Source: CAYVLA01 sp964549615 [NCBI: uncultured Thermococci archaeon] (GTDB lineage Archaea > CAYQAE01 > CAYVLA01). Taken from it: a stretch of 29,754 nt of DNA. The position numbers and the translations under genes were made by a program. Positions 14,504-22,175 of this stretch are shown here, piece after piece (the first letter of the stretch is position 1; every line of letters begins with the position of its first letter). The notes below the pieces were generated by a model. It saw only the letters and a program-made list of their open reading frames with translations, made no database searches and was not told the DNA's origin. Where the stretch lies: NCBI GenBank assembly GCA_964549615.1, contig CAZJVP010000103.1:1-29754 (forward strand), written 5' to 3'.

Positions 14504-15013
14504 TTGACGCACGACGATTCCCTGCGGAAGGTCGGCCCAGATCCGAGCCAGCGCCTGCTGGAGGCCCTCGGGGCCCTGGACGATGCGCAAGTCAAGAGGA
14601 TCGGGTGGAGGAACTTTGAGTCCTTGTGCGCAAGGCTCCTAGAGGAGAACGGCTATAAAGTTCTCGGAAGCATCTGGTTCCGGGACCAGAACAGGAGATA
14701 CCAGATCGATGTGGTCGGAGCGCTCTTGAGGCGCGTGATCTGCATCGATTGCAAAGCTTGGACGAAGGGCGGGGGCCTCTACAGATCCATCAAAGCCGCG
14801 CGAGACCAGAAGGAAAGGACGATCCAGTTGAGGAGGTGTATGTCGGCGACCAAACTCCAGCCAAGGGACGAAATGCATCTCTATCCGATGGTCGTCACGC
14901 TGAAAAGCGAGGATGTGACAGTCCACGAGGGCGTCCCGGTCGTTCCCTTCGACAAGCTCAACAGCTTCATCGTGGGATTCGACTGGTACGAGGACGAACT
15001 TTTTCGAGTCTGA
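14504..15013 (+). CDS. Mrr-like PD-(D/E)xK restriction endonuclease-fold protein
   Basis: 169 aa from a TTG. The nuclease core is readable: FESLCARLLEENGYKV (helix with conserved Glu), then YQIDVVGALLRRVICIDCKAW. This fits the D-(x)n-(D/E)xK active site, with Asp in QIDVVG and Asp-Cys-Lys in place of Glu-x-Lys. It is close to the Mrr catalytic domain and to archaeal Holliday-junction-resolvase-like folds. No methyltransferase or specificity subunit is nearby, so it is not part of a normal restriction system here. It is more likely a housekeeping or repair nuclease, or a stand-alone modification-dependent enzyme. No strong ribosome site precedes the start, leaving the N-terminus uncertain. Confidence 0.65.
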   Translation: MTHDDSLRKVGPDPSQRLLEALGALDDAQVKRIGWRNFESLCARLLEENGYKVLGSIWFRDQNRRYQIDVVGALLRRVICIDCKAWTKGGGLYRSIKAARDQKERTIQLRRCMSATKLQPRDEMHLYPMVVTLKSEDVTVHEGVPVVPFDKLNSFIVGFDWYEDELFRV

Positions 15014-15105
15014 CGATGCTATGGGACCTGGATTCATGCAGGCCGGGATGCCGCGCTTAGACACAAGGGGAAGGAAACGCAAGATGAAAGAGGAAAGAGG
15101 ACAAA

Positions 15106-15115
15106 CCTTAATAGC
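15106..15115 (+). promoter_or_regulatory. TATA-like box upstream of the leader ORF and agmatinase
   Basis: CCTTAATAGC, predicted transcription start near 15137, some 12 nt before the leader ORF and 125 nt before agmatinase. A second, weaker A/T-rich stretch (GACGTAAATCTCTTAG, about 15224-15239) could drive agmatinase alone. Confidence 0.4.
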
Positions 15116-15148
15116 CCATACCTCGCCTTCACCAGCGAGGCTGGAGGC

Positions 15149-15265
15149 ATGACCTCGGCGCCAGATGCTCCCGAGGAGCAGGACGCCCTGTCCGTGGGGG
15201 CAGCGATTTGCATCAAATTTTTTGACGTAAATCTCTTAGGCTGGGAGGCAGGGAAACGAAGATGA
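15149..15265 (+). CDS. 38-aa leader ORF overlapping agmatinase by ATGA
   Basis: An ATG directly after GGAGGC opens a 38-codon frame (MTSAPDAPEEQDALSVGAAI... ending GWEAGKRR). Its stop overlaps the agmatinase start as ATGA. It fills almost all of the space between a TATA-like box and agmatinase. The peptide has no family I know. Its last three codons are Lys-Arg-Arg and it has no other Arg. Translation of agmatinase could depend on ribosomes finishing this frame. It might also be fortuitous, with agmatinase using its own GGGAGG site at 15243-15248. Confidence 0.4.
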   Translation: MTSAPDAPEEQDALSVGAAICIKFFDVNLLGWEAGKRR

Positions 15266-16173
15266 GACCCTATATCCCACGTTATCCGCCCTTCACCTTC
15301 GGCGGCCTCGACAACCCGACCCTAGAGGAATCCAGGATCGTCATCATCCCCGTCCCATTCGACTCCACGGCTTCATATCGCTCCGGAACCCGGGATGGCC
15401 CCGAGTCCATCATCGATGCGTCGCGGTACATGGAGCTCTTCGACCGTGAGACCGGCTGGTCACCGTGTGAAGCCGGAATCCACACGGCGCCCGGCTTGGA
15501 ACCCTCGCGAGGAAGCGTGGAGCAGACCCTAGTGAGGGTCAGGGACGCGGTAACCGAGGTACTTGCCGCGGGCAAGTTCCCGGTCCTGCTCGGTGGAGAG
15601 CACTCCATAACCATCGGCGCGGTGAACGCCGCGGCGGACATTTGGAAGGATCTGCATGTTGTGACGCTCGACGCGCACTGCGACCTTAGGGAGGAGTACG
15701 AGGGCTCGAGGCACAGCCACGCGTGCACCATGAGGCGGGTATTGGACGTTGCGCGGAAAGTGACGGGCTTTGGCATGAGGTCCTGCAGTGAGGAGGAGTG
15801 GGACCTGATCAAGGAGAAAGGCTATGAGTTCTACTTCTGGAGCGAAGGCGATCGAACGCTAAGCCTAAGGTCCCTCAGAAAAGCAATCCGGGCCATCAGC
15901 CGGATAGGGTCCCCCATCTACCTCACCGTCGACCTTGACGTCCTAAACCCGGCCGAGCTTCCCGCCGTCGGGACCCCTGAGCCCTCGGGCCCATCCTTCG
16001 ACGACATCCTACCGCTGATCCGGACGATCGCGCGAAGAGAAAACCTAGTCGGCGCGGACCTCGTGGAGCTGGCCCCCATCGCGGGCGAAACCCGAAGCGA
16101 GTTCCTCGCTGCAAGGCTTCTCTACAAGATCATCGCATATCGCTTCAACCCGGGAAGGGCTGCAGAACCGTAG
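15262..16173 (+). CDS. speB: Agmatinase (ureohydrolase family)
   Basis: 303 aa. The di-manganese site of the arginase/agmatinase family is present: His114 in GGEHSIT, Asp137-His139-Asp141 in TLDAHCDLR, and Asp224/Asp226 in LTVDLDVLNP. The usual third Asp of DxDxxDP is Asn229 here; the metal-binding pair is intact. VGTPEPSG near the C-terminus is the agmatinase-type signature. It cleaves agmatine to putrescine and urea, the step after PdaD (3103-3570). GGGAGG at 15243-15248 is a weakly placed ribosome site, and the start overlaps the 38-codon leader ORF. Family members can also act on guanidinobutyrate or related substrates; agmatine is favoured by the presence of PdaD and the importer. Confidence 0.9.
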   Translation: MRPYIPRYPPFTFGGLDNPTLEESRIVIIPVPFDSTASYRSGTRDGPESIIDASRYMELFDRETGWSPCEAGIHTAPGLEPSRGSVEQTLVRVRDAVTEVLAAGKFPVLLGGEHSITIGAVNAAADIWKDLHVVTLDAHCDLREEYEGSRHSHACTMRRVLDVARKVTGFGMRSCSEEEWDLIKEKGYEFYFWSEGDRTLSLRSLRKAIRAISRIGSPIYLTVDLDVLNPAELPAVGTPEPSGPSFDDILPLIRTIARRENLVGADLVELAPIAGETRSEFLAARLLYKIIAYRFNPGRAAEP

Positions 16174-16194
16174 TTCACGAAGGAGGGAGATGGA

Positions 16195-16809
16195 TTGCGA
16201 AGAGCGTTCTTGGGGTTGGTGAGTGCCGCGTGCATCCTGACCGCGCTTGCGGCGGGATGCCTAAAGGAGGGGAGGACGATGAACCTTCAAGGAAGGACCA
16301 TCTTGCTGGTCGTGAGCGAGAAGGACTTTCGCGACTCTGAGCTACTTGATCCCAAAGACTACTTCGTCAAGGCGGGAGCCTCCGTTAAGATCGCCAGCAC
16401 CGATCCTTCCAAAGCCACGGGCGTCGGCGGGCTTGAGTTGCATCCCGACTTGGGACTCGAGCAAGCCGTGGCCACGGACTACGACGCGGTCGTCTTCGTC
16501 GGTGGCCCGGGGGCCAAGGTCTATCTGTGGAATAATGAGGCCGCGGCAAAGCTGGCCAAGCAGGCATATGAGTCGGGCAAGATCGCGGCGGCCATCTGCC
16601 TTTCGCCGGTGGTGCTCGCCAAGGCCGGCATCCTCGAAGGGGTCAAGGTGACTGGTTTCGATGATGACCAGCTGAGAAGCGAACTGGAAGCAGCCGGGGC
16701 GATATACACGGGCAAGCAGGTCGAGGTCGACGGCAGAATCGTGACCGCAAACGGCCCAGCTGCGGCTAAGGACTTCGCCGCCGCGATCGCGAAGGCCATT
16801 GAGGGATAG
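16195..16809 (+). CDS. DJ-1/PfpI-family domain lipoprotein
   Basis: 204 aa from a TTG, 7 nt after AGGAGGG. The N-terminus is a signal with lipobox-like LAAGC (Cys22), so it is probably exported and lipid-anchored, unusual for a family that is mainly cytoplasmic. The core matches DJ-1/PfpI: ILLVVSEKDFRDSEL with the conserved Glu49, then YDAVVFVGGPGA. The nucleophile elbow reads AAAICLSPVVLAKAG with Cys135; the His usually following the Cys (CHG/CHAP) is Leu. C-terminal VTANGPAAAKDFA is typical. The activity (deglycase, protease, chaperone) cannot be assigned. A second Met at residue 29 could give a cytoplasmic form without the signal. Confidence 0.75.
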   Translation: MRRAFLGLVSAACILTALAAGCLKEGRTMNLQGRTILLVVSEKDFRDSELLDPKDYFVKAGASVKIASTDPSKATGVGGLELHPDLGLEQAVATDYDAVVFVGGPGAKVYLWNNEAAAKLAKQAYESGKIAAAICLSPVVLAKAGILEGVKVTGFDDDQLRSELEAAGAIYTGKQVEVDGRIVTANGPAAAKDFAAAIAKAIEG

Positions 16810-16820
16810 GGGGCAATGCA

Positions 16821-17960
16821 GTGGATAGCATCCGGCCCTTGGTCAGCACCAAGGTTCATTATCTTGCGCCCGACGACCGCCTTGTCAGGATCGCCGAGGT
16901 GATCGCGAGATCGCGTGCCAACGCCGCCATAGTGGCAACGAACGGCCAACTGATCGGATGCGTCATGAGGAAGCTACTCCTCCGTCCTTGGCTCTCCCCG
17001 GAGACGAAGGCGGAGAGATTGACATCGCATGTGCCTTCCGCCGACCCCCAGACCACGGTCAAGGATGCGGTTGCAAGAATGTTGCAATCAGGCTGTGACA
17101 TTTTGCCAGCGGTCCGAGAAGGCGCAATCATCGGGGCACTCTTTGCACGGGACCTGGCGGCCCAAGATCCCTCCTTTAGGGACCTCTCCGTCAATGACGC
17201 CTCCAACCACCTGGCGCCGCCGCTGGCCGACAGCAGCTCCATCTCCGAGGCTGCGACATGCCTGAGACGAATGGACATGGGGAGCCTTCCGCTCGTGGAC
17301 GAGAAGGGCAACCTATCGGGCTGGATATCGTTCTCGGATGTCTACCGCTACCTCGTCGCGCCCTCAAGGGGGCTTAGGCGCACGGGCGAGCTCGTCGGCG
17401 AGAAAGACAGGCCCCTGAGAAACCCCGTCGCGCTGCTGGCTAATAGCTCGGGGCTCACGGTGAGCCCAGACACCAGCATGCACGATGCGATCGCCCTGCT
17501 GTGCGAAAGGCAGCTCAACGAGATAACCGTGGTTGACAAGGATGCGGTCGTGGGGCATCTGAACATCATGCGCATCCTGCGCCTCATCTCGATGCCGCCT
17601 GACATCGCCGTACAGACCACCGGCTTGGAGGGAGAGGATCCCCTTGCAGTAAGCCGAATCCTTGCCAACCTCAGGTCGATCGCGCTCAAGATCGGGAAGG
17701 CATCCAGGAACATGAGGGCCCCTGAGATGAGGGTCAAGTCATACGAGCACGAGGGCTCCGGACGGAAGAGGTACGAGGTCAGGGTAACCTTCTCCCTGCC
17801 CGAGCAGTACGTGGCCGAGGCTGCAGGCTGGGATCTGGTGTCTGTATCAACGGAGGCAATAAGGAAGGTCGAGAAGTCGATACTCCGACGTAGGTCCAAG
17901 GCCATCGACTCCCACCGAAGGCCGCGGAAGCGATCAAGAGGGCGGGTTGGCGAACCTTGA
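16821..17960 (+). CDS. Multi-CBS-domain protein with HPF/RaiA-like C-terminal domain
   Basis: 379 aa from a GTG. Residues 1-280 read as four CBS modules, for example VSTKVHYLAPDDRLVRIAEVI, LADSSSISEAATCLRRMDMGSLPLVDEKG and VSPDTSMHDAIALLCERQLNEITVVDK. From about 295 the segment RVKSYEHEGSGRKRYEVRVT to AAGWDLVSVSTEAIRKVEKS resembles the ribosome-hibernation HPF/RaiA domain. A very basic tail (RRRSKAIDSHRRPRKRSRGR) follows, apt for rRNA. A CBS-containing archaeal hibernation factor bound to the ribosome is known in Pyrobaculum; this gene may be its equivalent, with CBS modules sensing adenine nucleotides. Its stop overlaps the RNase HI start by four bases (TTGA), so the two are translationally coupled. 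Confidence 0.75.
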   Translation: MDSIRPLVSTKVHYLAPDDRLVRIAEVIARSRANAAIVATNGQLIGCVMRKLLLRPWLSPETKAERLTSHVPSADPQTTVKDAVARMLQSGCDILPAVREGAIIGALFARDLAAQDPSFRDLSVNDASNHLAPPLADSSSISEAATCLRRMDMGSLPLVDEKGNLSGWISFSDVYRYLVAPSRGLRRTGELVGEKDRPLRNPVALLANSSGLTVSPDTSMHDAIALLCERQLNEITVVDKDAVVGHLNIMRILRLISMPPDIAVQTTGLEGEDPLAVSRILANLRSIALKIGKASRNMRAPEMRVKSYEHEGSGRKRYEVRVTFSLPEQYVAEAAGWDLVSVSTEAIRKVEKSILRRRSKAIDSHRRPRKRSRGRVGEP

Positions 17961-18355
17961 CCTCACCAACCTTCGTGCTCGAGACGGATGGCTCCTCCAA
18001 GGGCAATCCCGGCAGGGCAGGGGCCGGGTACATACTCTCGGTGGACGGCAGAGTGGTGGTGCAGGGCAAGAGGCATCTTGGCATAACGACCAACAACGTG
18101 GCCGAATACGCCGCAATGATCATGGGGTTGGAGAAGGCAAGGGAGCTCGGCGTAACCAAGATAGTCGTCATCACGGACAGCCTCCTCCTAGCAAAGCAGA
18201 TGGGAGGATCTTACAAGGTCCGACAGCCCCACCTCAGGTCGCTTCACAAAAGGTGCGTGGACCTAGCTTCGAAGTTTGACTCCTTTGAGATCAGATACAT
18301 GCCTTCCGAACAGAACCGTGCACACCTTCTCGCCGAACAGGCGGCCGGGACGTAG
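17957..18355 (+). CDS. rnhA: Ribonuclease HI-type nuclease
   Basis: 132 aa from a TTG overlapping the previous stop. Catalytic residues: Asp11 (LETDGSSKGNPG), Glu50 (NNVAEYAAMIMGL) and Asp74 (VITDSLLLAKQM). The fourth position, normally Asp in 'N..AD.LA', is His123 (NRAHLLAEQ). In E. coli RNase HI the equivalent Asp134 tolerates replacement, so activity is plausible. It removes RNA from RNA/DNA hybrids. The short form without the bacterial basic handle matches archaeal RNase HI and reverse-transcriptase-like RNase H proteins. Coupling to a CBS/hibernation protein is unexpected. Confidence 0.85.
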   Translation: MTSPTFVLETDGSSKGNPGRAGAGYILSVDGRVVVQGKRHLGITTNNVAEYAAMIMGLEKARELGVTKIVVITDSLLLAKQMGGSYKVRQPHLRSLHKRCVDLASKFDSFEIRYMPSEQNRAHLLAEQAAGT

Positions 18356-18482
18356 TCAAAGGCAGCTTACAGAGCAACGCCACTTTCGGCGCCCCCATCG
18401 CGAGCCCATGATCTGAAGTCCTTGCATCGAGGAAGGAAACTGATTTCAAGGCCCGTCTTCTGGCCAAGGACGGAGGCCGAGT

Positions 18483-19523
18483 TTGAGGACCCTCAAGGTT
18501 GGAATCATCGGCTGCGGTGGAATCGCCCAGGGAGCCCACATGCCCGGCTACAAGAAGATTCCTGAAGTCGAAATGGTGGCGTGCTGCGACATCGACGAGA
18601 AGAAGGCAAAGGAGGCGGCAAGCAAGTTCGGGATAGCGAAGGTCTTCACCGACTACCGAGACCTGCTCAAGATCGAGGAGATAGAGGCCGTCAGCGTCTG
18701 CACCCCGAACTTCGCCCACAAGGAGCCGACGATTGCGGCCCTGCGCGCTGGAAAGCACGTCCTAGTCGAGAAGCCCATGGCGATGAATGCCAAGGAGGCA
18801 AGCGCCATGGTCGCGGCCGCCAAGAAGCATGACAGGAAGCTCATGGTCGGGCTCAACAATCGCTGGCGGGCGGACGTCCAAGCCCTGAAGCGATTCGTCG
18901 ATGCGGGGGAACTGGGTGAGATCTATTTCGCAAAGGCCCACTGCCTGAGGAGGAGGGGAATACCGGGCTGGGGGGTGTTCACCCAGAAAGACAAGCAGGG
19001 CGGCGGTCCGCTCGTGGATCTCGGCGTCCACATCATAGACGCCGTCCTCTACCTGATGGGCTTTCCCAGGCCAACCGCCGCAAGCGGAGCGACCTACACC
19101 AAGTTTGGCACGAGGGAGGGACTGGTGGGCCTCATGGGGCAGTGGGATCCAAAGAACTACACGGTGGAGGACTACTCCCTCGGGTTGGTGAGATTCGAAA
19201 ATCAGTCCACCATGTTCGTTGAGACCAGCTTCGCGGCCAACATAGAGAAGGATGTCTTTGACTTCACCCTTCTGGGAACCGAGGGGGGCTGCACGCTTGA
19301 CCCGACGAGGATCTTCAGCGAGAGGAACAAGACCCTGATCGACATCTCACCCGTGTTTCTGCAGGGACGAAGCACCCACGACATCGAGATCCAGAAGTTC
19401 GCCGAGTGCATACTCAAGGACGAGGAACCTCCCGTCACTGGCGAGCAGGGCCTGGCCGTGCAGAAGATCATGGATGCGATCTATCGTTCGGCCGAGCTCG
19501 GAAGGGAGGTCTCAATCCGCTGA
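18483..19523 (+). CDS. Gfo/Idh/MocA-family NAD(P)-dependent oxidoreductase
   Basis: 346 aa from a TTG placed about 7 nt after GGAGG. The N-terminal Rossmann fold has VGIIGCGGIAQGAH. The family signature EKPMAMNAKEA follows near residue 100, and the catalytic region GGGPLVDLGVHIIDAVLYLMG near 178-200 carries the conserved Asp and His. It would oxidise or reduce a sugar, inositol or related polyol. Neighbours give no sugar pathway, so the substrate is unknown. It stands 127 nt after RNase HI, and I see nothing in that gap. Confidence 0.85.
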   Translation: MRTLKVGIIGCGGIAQGAHMPGYKKIPEVEMVACCDIDEKKAKEAASKFGIAKVFTDYRDLLKIEEIEAVSVCTPNFAHKEPTIAALRAGKHVLVEKPMAMNAKEASAMVAAAKKHDRKLMVGLNNRWRADVQALKRFVDAGELGEIYFAKAHCLRRRGIPGWGVFTQKDKQGGGPLVDLGVHIIDAVLYLMGFPRPTAASGATYTKFGTREGLVGLMGQWDPKNYTVEDYSLGLVRFENQSTMFVETSFAANIEKDVFDFTLLGTEGGCTLDPTRIFSERNKTLIDISPVFLQGRSTHDIEIQKFAECILKDEEPPVTGEQGLAVQKIMDAIYRSAELGREVSIR

Positions 19524-19540
19524 GCACCGTTTCAGCCAAA

Positions 19541-19550
19541 GGTTATCTAT
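19541..19550 (+). promoter_or_regulatory. TATA box of the two-TM protein gene (leaderless)
   Basis: GGTTATCTAT, centred 27 nt upstream of the ATG at 19573. It supports that start over the longer frame beginning inside the oxidoreductase gene. Confidence 0.55.
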
Positions 19551-19572
19551 CGTTTCGTCCCCCAAGAGCCCC

Positions 19573-19971
19573 ATGAGCAGCACCGATAACGGCTCAGAGC
19601 ACCTTCCGAGGCCACGGCATGGGCGGACGGTCCAGTCATGGGCGGAGGTCAAAAGGCTCGCCCGACGCAGCAGCACAAGGATGGCTGCATCGGCATCGCT
19701 CCTAGCCGTCCTCGCCGTGCTGATCATGGGGTCCACTTTTCTCCGACATGGCCTTTTTGAGCCTCTCGGATCCTTCAGCATGGTCGGCAGAGCGGTCCTT
19801 GCCTCGGCGGTCCTGGCCTTCACCGGCATCTGGCTTGCCGTCGCCGTGTTGGGATACCTTCGGCAATCCGACGTCGGACCTAGGCCGGCTGCCGGCACGG
19901 CCGAGCCGAACGGGTCTTCACAAACCGCAACATGGGACATCCATCCTTCCACCGATTTCCGCCAACCGTGA
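19573..19971 (+). CDS. Small integral membrane protein with two helices
   Basis: 132 aa. The hydrophilic, basic N-terminus (to about residue 35, RLARRSSTR) is followed by two membrane helices, ASASLLAVLAVLIMGSTFL and AVLASAVLAFTGIWLAVAVL. A short polar, Pro/Gly-rich tail follows. By the positive-inside rule both ends are cytoplasmic. No family is recognised. It has its own promoter and ends 134 nt before the convergent sufB stop. Confidence 0.55.
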   Translation: MSSTDNGSEHLPRPRHGRTVQSWAEVKRLARRSSTRMAASASLLAVLAVLIMGSTFLRHGLFEPLGSFSMVGRAVLASAVLAFTGIWLAVAVLGYLRQSDVGPRPAAGTAEPNGSSQTATWDIHPSTDFRQP

Positions 19972-20105
19972 GGGATCCGCGGCGTGCCTGGCTGACCTTT
20001 AGCCTGATTACCCTATCCCCAGGTGGCGGTGGCTGGCCGAGGAAGATTCTCCACGTCTGAGCCACGCGCACGGACATTCGACCGGGGCACGCAGCCGCGA
20101 AAGCG

Positions 20106-21338
20106 CTACATCGAGATGTGCCTTTCGCTCTCCTTTACCACCCGACGGATGTACTCGGAGAGCTCCTCCGGGAGGCCCTCTATCCGCACATCCAAGAAAC
20201 CCCTCACGATGGTGGCGGCCGCCTCTTCCTGGCTGAGCCCCCGAGCCATCAGGTACTCTATCTCCTCCTGCGAAACCTTCCCCACGGCGGCCTCGTGCGA
20301 CAGGTCCACGTCTCTCAGCCGGCCCTCCAGCTCCGGGATCGCATGGATCCTGCCTGCATCGGAAAGGATGAGGCCGTTGCACTCCAGATGGCCCTTGACC
20401 CCGGGCGCCGCACCAACAAGATCTCCCCTAGCATAGATCGTTCCGCCGGTCGTCACGGCCCTTGAGACTATCTCAGCCCTTGATCCCGGCCCGTTCAATC
20501 TCACCCTAGCCCCAACATCCAGCTCGGACCCCGGCGTGGCCATCAGTAGGGAGTAGAACCTAGCAACGGCGTTCTCGCCGTTCAACTGCGCGGCTGGGTA
20601 CATCTGTAGGGACCCAGCGGGCTGAAGGCAGATGTAGTTGGATACGAGAACTGCATCCCTGTCCAACACGGTTCCGCTTCGCGGCCGCACTGCCATATCT
20701 TTGCCCCAGTTGTGGATCATCGTGAAGCTCAGCCTGCCGCCCTCCTTCACGTAGAACTCCGATACTCCTATGTGAAGACCCCTTGCGGCGTGCGCCCCCT
20801 TGGCGCAGCCCGTGATGACGTGCAGCTCCGCGTCCTCCTCCACGATGATTATGTTGTGAACCCTCTGCGCCAAGGAATCGGTCGACAGGTAAAGACAGCT
20901 CTGCAGCGGCGCGCCTATCCTATGGCCCCTCTTCGCCCTAATGAAGTACCCTCCGCCGAACTCCAGTTCGGCCGCCGCCGTATACTTGTCCGAGTCCACG
21001 GCCACCGCGCTCCACCAGTAATCCTGAAGCCAGTCGTACTTCTCCAGGGCCTTCTCCACCCCCATGACCTCGACACCACTCTCGGTGGACTGGGAGTAGA
21101 CGACGGAGTCATCAATCTGGATGAAGGTGCCGGATCGTCCCCCCGGTTCGGACCTGACCCCCACGCTGTACATCCTCCTCCTGTCCTCCGAAGGCAACTT
21201 GCTGACATCCGTCAGAGGAGACAGCTGCGGCGCCTTCATGGAGAAACCAGATAGATCGATGTCCCTCCCGAAGGCGGGGGGCTTGTCCCTCGCAGCCAAG
21301 GCCCGCTCCCTTATCTTCTCAAAGCTTCGAGCTGACAT
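20106..21338 (-). CDS. sufB: Fe-S cluster assembly scaffold SufB/SufD family
   Basis: 410 aa, shorter than bacterial SufB (~470-495) but usual for archaeal SufB. The beta-helix core carries HNIIIVEEDAELHVITGCAKG, with the SufB-type Cys in TGC, and LHIGVSEFYVKEGGRLSFTMIHNW. The C-terminal part has IEYLMARGLSQEEAAATIVRGF, typical of SufB/SufD. With SufC it forms the complex that builds Fe-S clusters. Archaea commonly have only SufB and SufC; no SufD, SufE or SufS is present here. A GAGGAG site precedes the ATG, which lies inside the end of sufC with a 28-nt overlap. Confidence 0.9.
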   Translation of the reverse strand: MSARSFEKIRERALAARDKPPAFGRDIDLSGFSMKAPQLSPLTDVSKLPSEDRRRMYSVGVRSEPGGRSGTFIQIDDSVVYSQSTESGVEVMGVEKALEKYDWLQDYWWSAVAVDSDKYTAAAELEFGGGYFIRAKRGHRIGAPLQSCLYLSTDSLAQRVHNIIIVEEDAELHVITGCAKGAHAARGLHIGVSEFYVKEGGRLSFTMIHNWGKDMAVRPRSGTVLDRDAVLVSNYICLQPAGSLQMYPAAQLNGENAVARFYSLLMATPGSELDVGARVRLNGPGSRAEIVSRAVTTGGTIYARGDLVGAAPGVKGHLECNGLILSDAGRIHAIPELEGRLRDVDLSHEAAVGKVSQEEIEYLMARGLSQEEAAATIVRGFLDVRIEGLPEELSEYIRRVVKESERHISM

Positions 21339-22072
21339 CTAACGCACTCCTCATAACCCATCCTTCTGATCTCGGACAAGAGCTCACCCGGATTCCCGCT
21401 GCAGCCGATGACCCCCCCGCACATCACATGCCCCACGTCCGCGGATACATAGTCCAAGATGAAGCCGGTGTGACTGATGATGAGCGCCGAACGACCATCC
21501 TGGGCCTTCCGCTCCCGGTAGGGTCTGTTCTTGCCCAAGAGCCTGTTCGTGGCCTCCCCGATGAGCGCCATGTTCTCGATGTCAACCCCTGACTCAGGCT
21601 CGTCAAGCAGCACCAGGTCGGGCTGCTGAGCGAGAAGCTGAAGGAGCTCGGCCCTCTTGATCTCCCCGCCTGAGAAGCCATGGTTGATGTCCCTGTCGAG
21701 GTGATGCTCCAGGCGAAGCAGGGAGGCGAGCTCCTCGACGTTCGCCCTGCCCTTTCCCGCGATCTCGGCAATCTGCCTGGTCTTCACACCACGGATGGTC
21801 GGGGGTCTTTGGAATGAGATCCCAATGCCCAGCGCCGCCCTCTCATTGATTGGCAAGGCGGTGATATCCTTGCCCCTGAATAGGATTCTTCCCTCCGTAA
21901 CCGTGTATCTCGGGAAGCCCATGATCGACATCAATAGGGTCGTCTTCCCCGACCCGTTCGGGCCCAAGAGCAGATGCGTCTCCCCTTCACCTATCCGCAG
22001 GTTCACGCCGTGCAGGATCTCGTTGTTCCCCACAGAGACCTTAAGGTTCTCGATCCTCAACATGTCCGGCAT
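21311..22072 (-). CDS. sufC: Fe-S cluster assembly ATPase SufC
   Basis: 253 aa. ABC ATPase features: Walker A LGPNGSGKTTLL, signature FSGGEIKRAELLQLLAQ, Walker B LVLLDEPESGVD, and switch His in IISHTGFIL. The GFSGGE and DEPESGVD forms are SufC-specific rather than transporter-specific. The start at 22072 (MPDMLRIENL) stands 7 nt after GGAGG; the ATG at 22078 is too close to that site. Partner SufB follows, overlapping by 28 nt. The ferredoxin-dependent oxidoreductase upstream and NAD synthetase fit an Fe-S-rich anaerobic metabolism. Confidence 0.93.
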   Translation of the reverse strand: MPDMLRIENLKVSVGNNEILHGVNLRIGEGETHLLLGPNGSGKTTLLMSIMGFPRYTVTEGRILFRGKDITALPINERAALGIGISFQRPPTIRGVKTRQIAEIAGKGRANVEELASLLRLEHHLDRDINHGFSGGEIKRAELLQLLAQQPDLVLLDEPESGVDIENMALIGEATNRLLGKNRPYRERKAQDGRSALIISHTGFILDYVSADVGHVMCGGVIGCSGNPGELLSEIRRMGYEECVRCQLEALRR

Positions 22073-22140
22073 GCCCATGCCTCCGACGCCCGCGTCTTTT
22101 TCCGAACCGATGACGATGCAGACCGGACGGTGAACCCGCT

Positions 22141-22150
22141 CTTAACTATC
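22141..22150 (-). promoter_or_regulatory. TATA-like box of sufCB
   Basis: Minus-strand GATAGTTAAG, predicted start near 22119, about 45 nt before the sufC ATG. It lies in the 103-nt spacer after the oxidoreductase beta gene, suggesting sufCB is transcribed separately. Confidence 0.4.
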
Positions 22151-22175
22151 ATCTGAACGCACCTTGCTTTGCGTT

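Noticed and set aside
14504-15013. Complete restriction-modification system
   Set aside because: Only the nuclease-fold protein is present; no methyltransferase, specificity or helicase gene is nearby.
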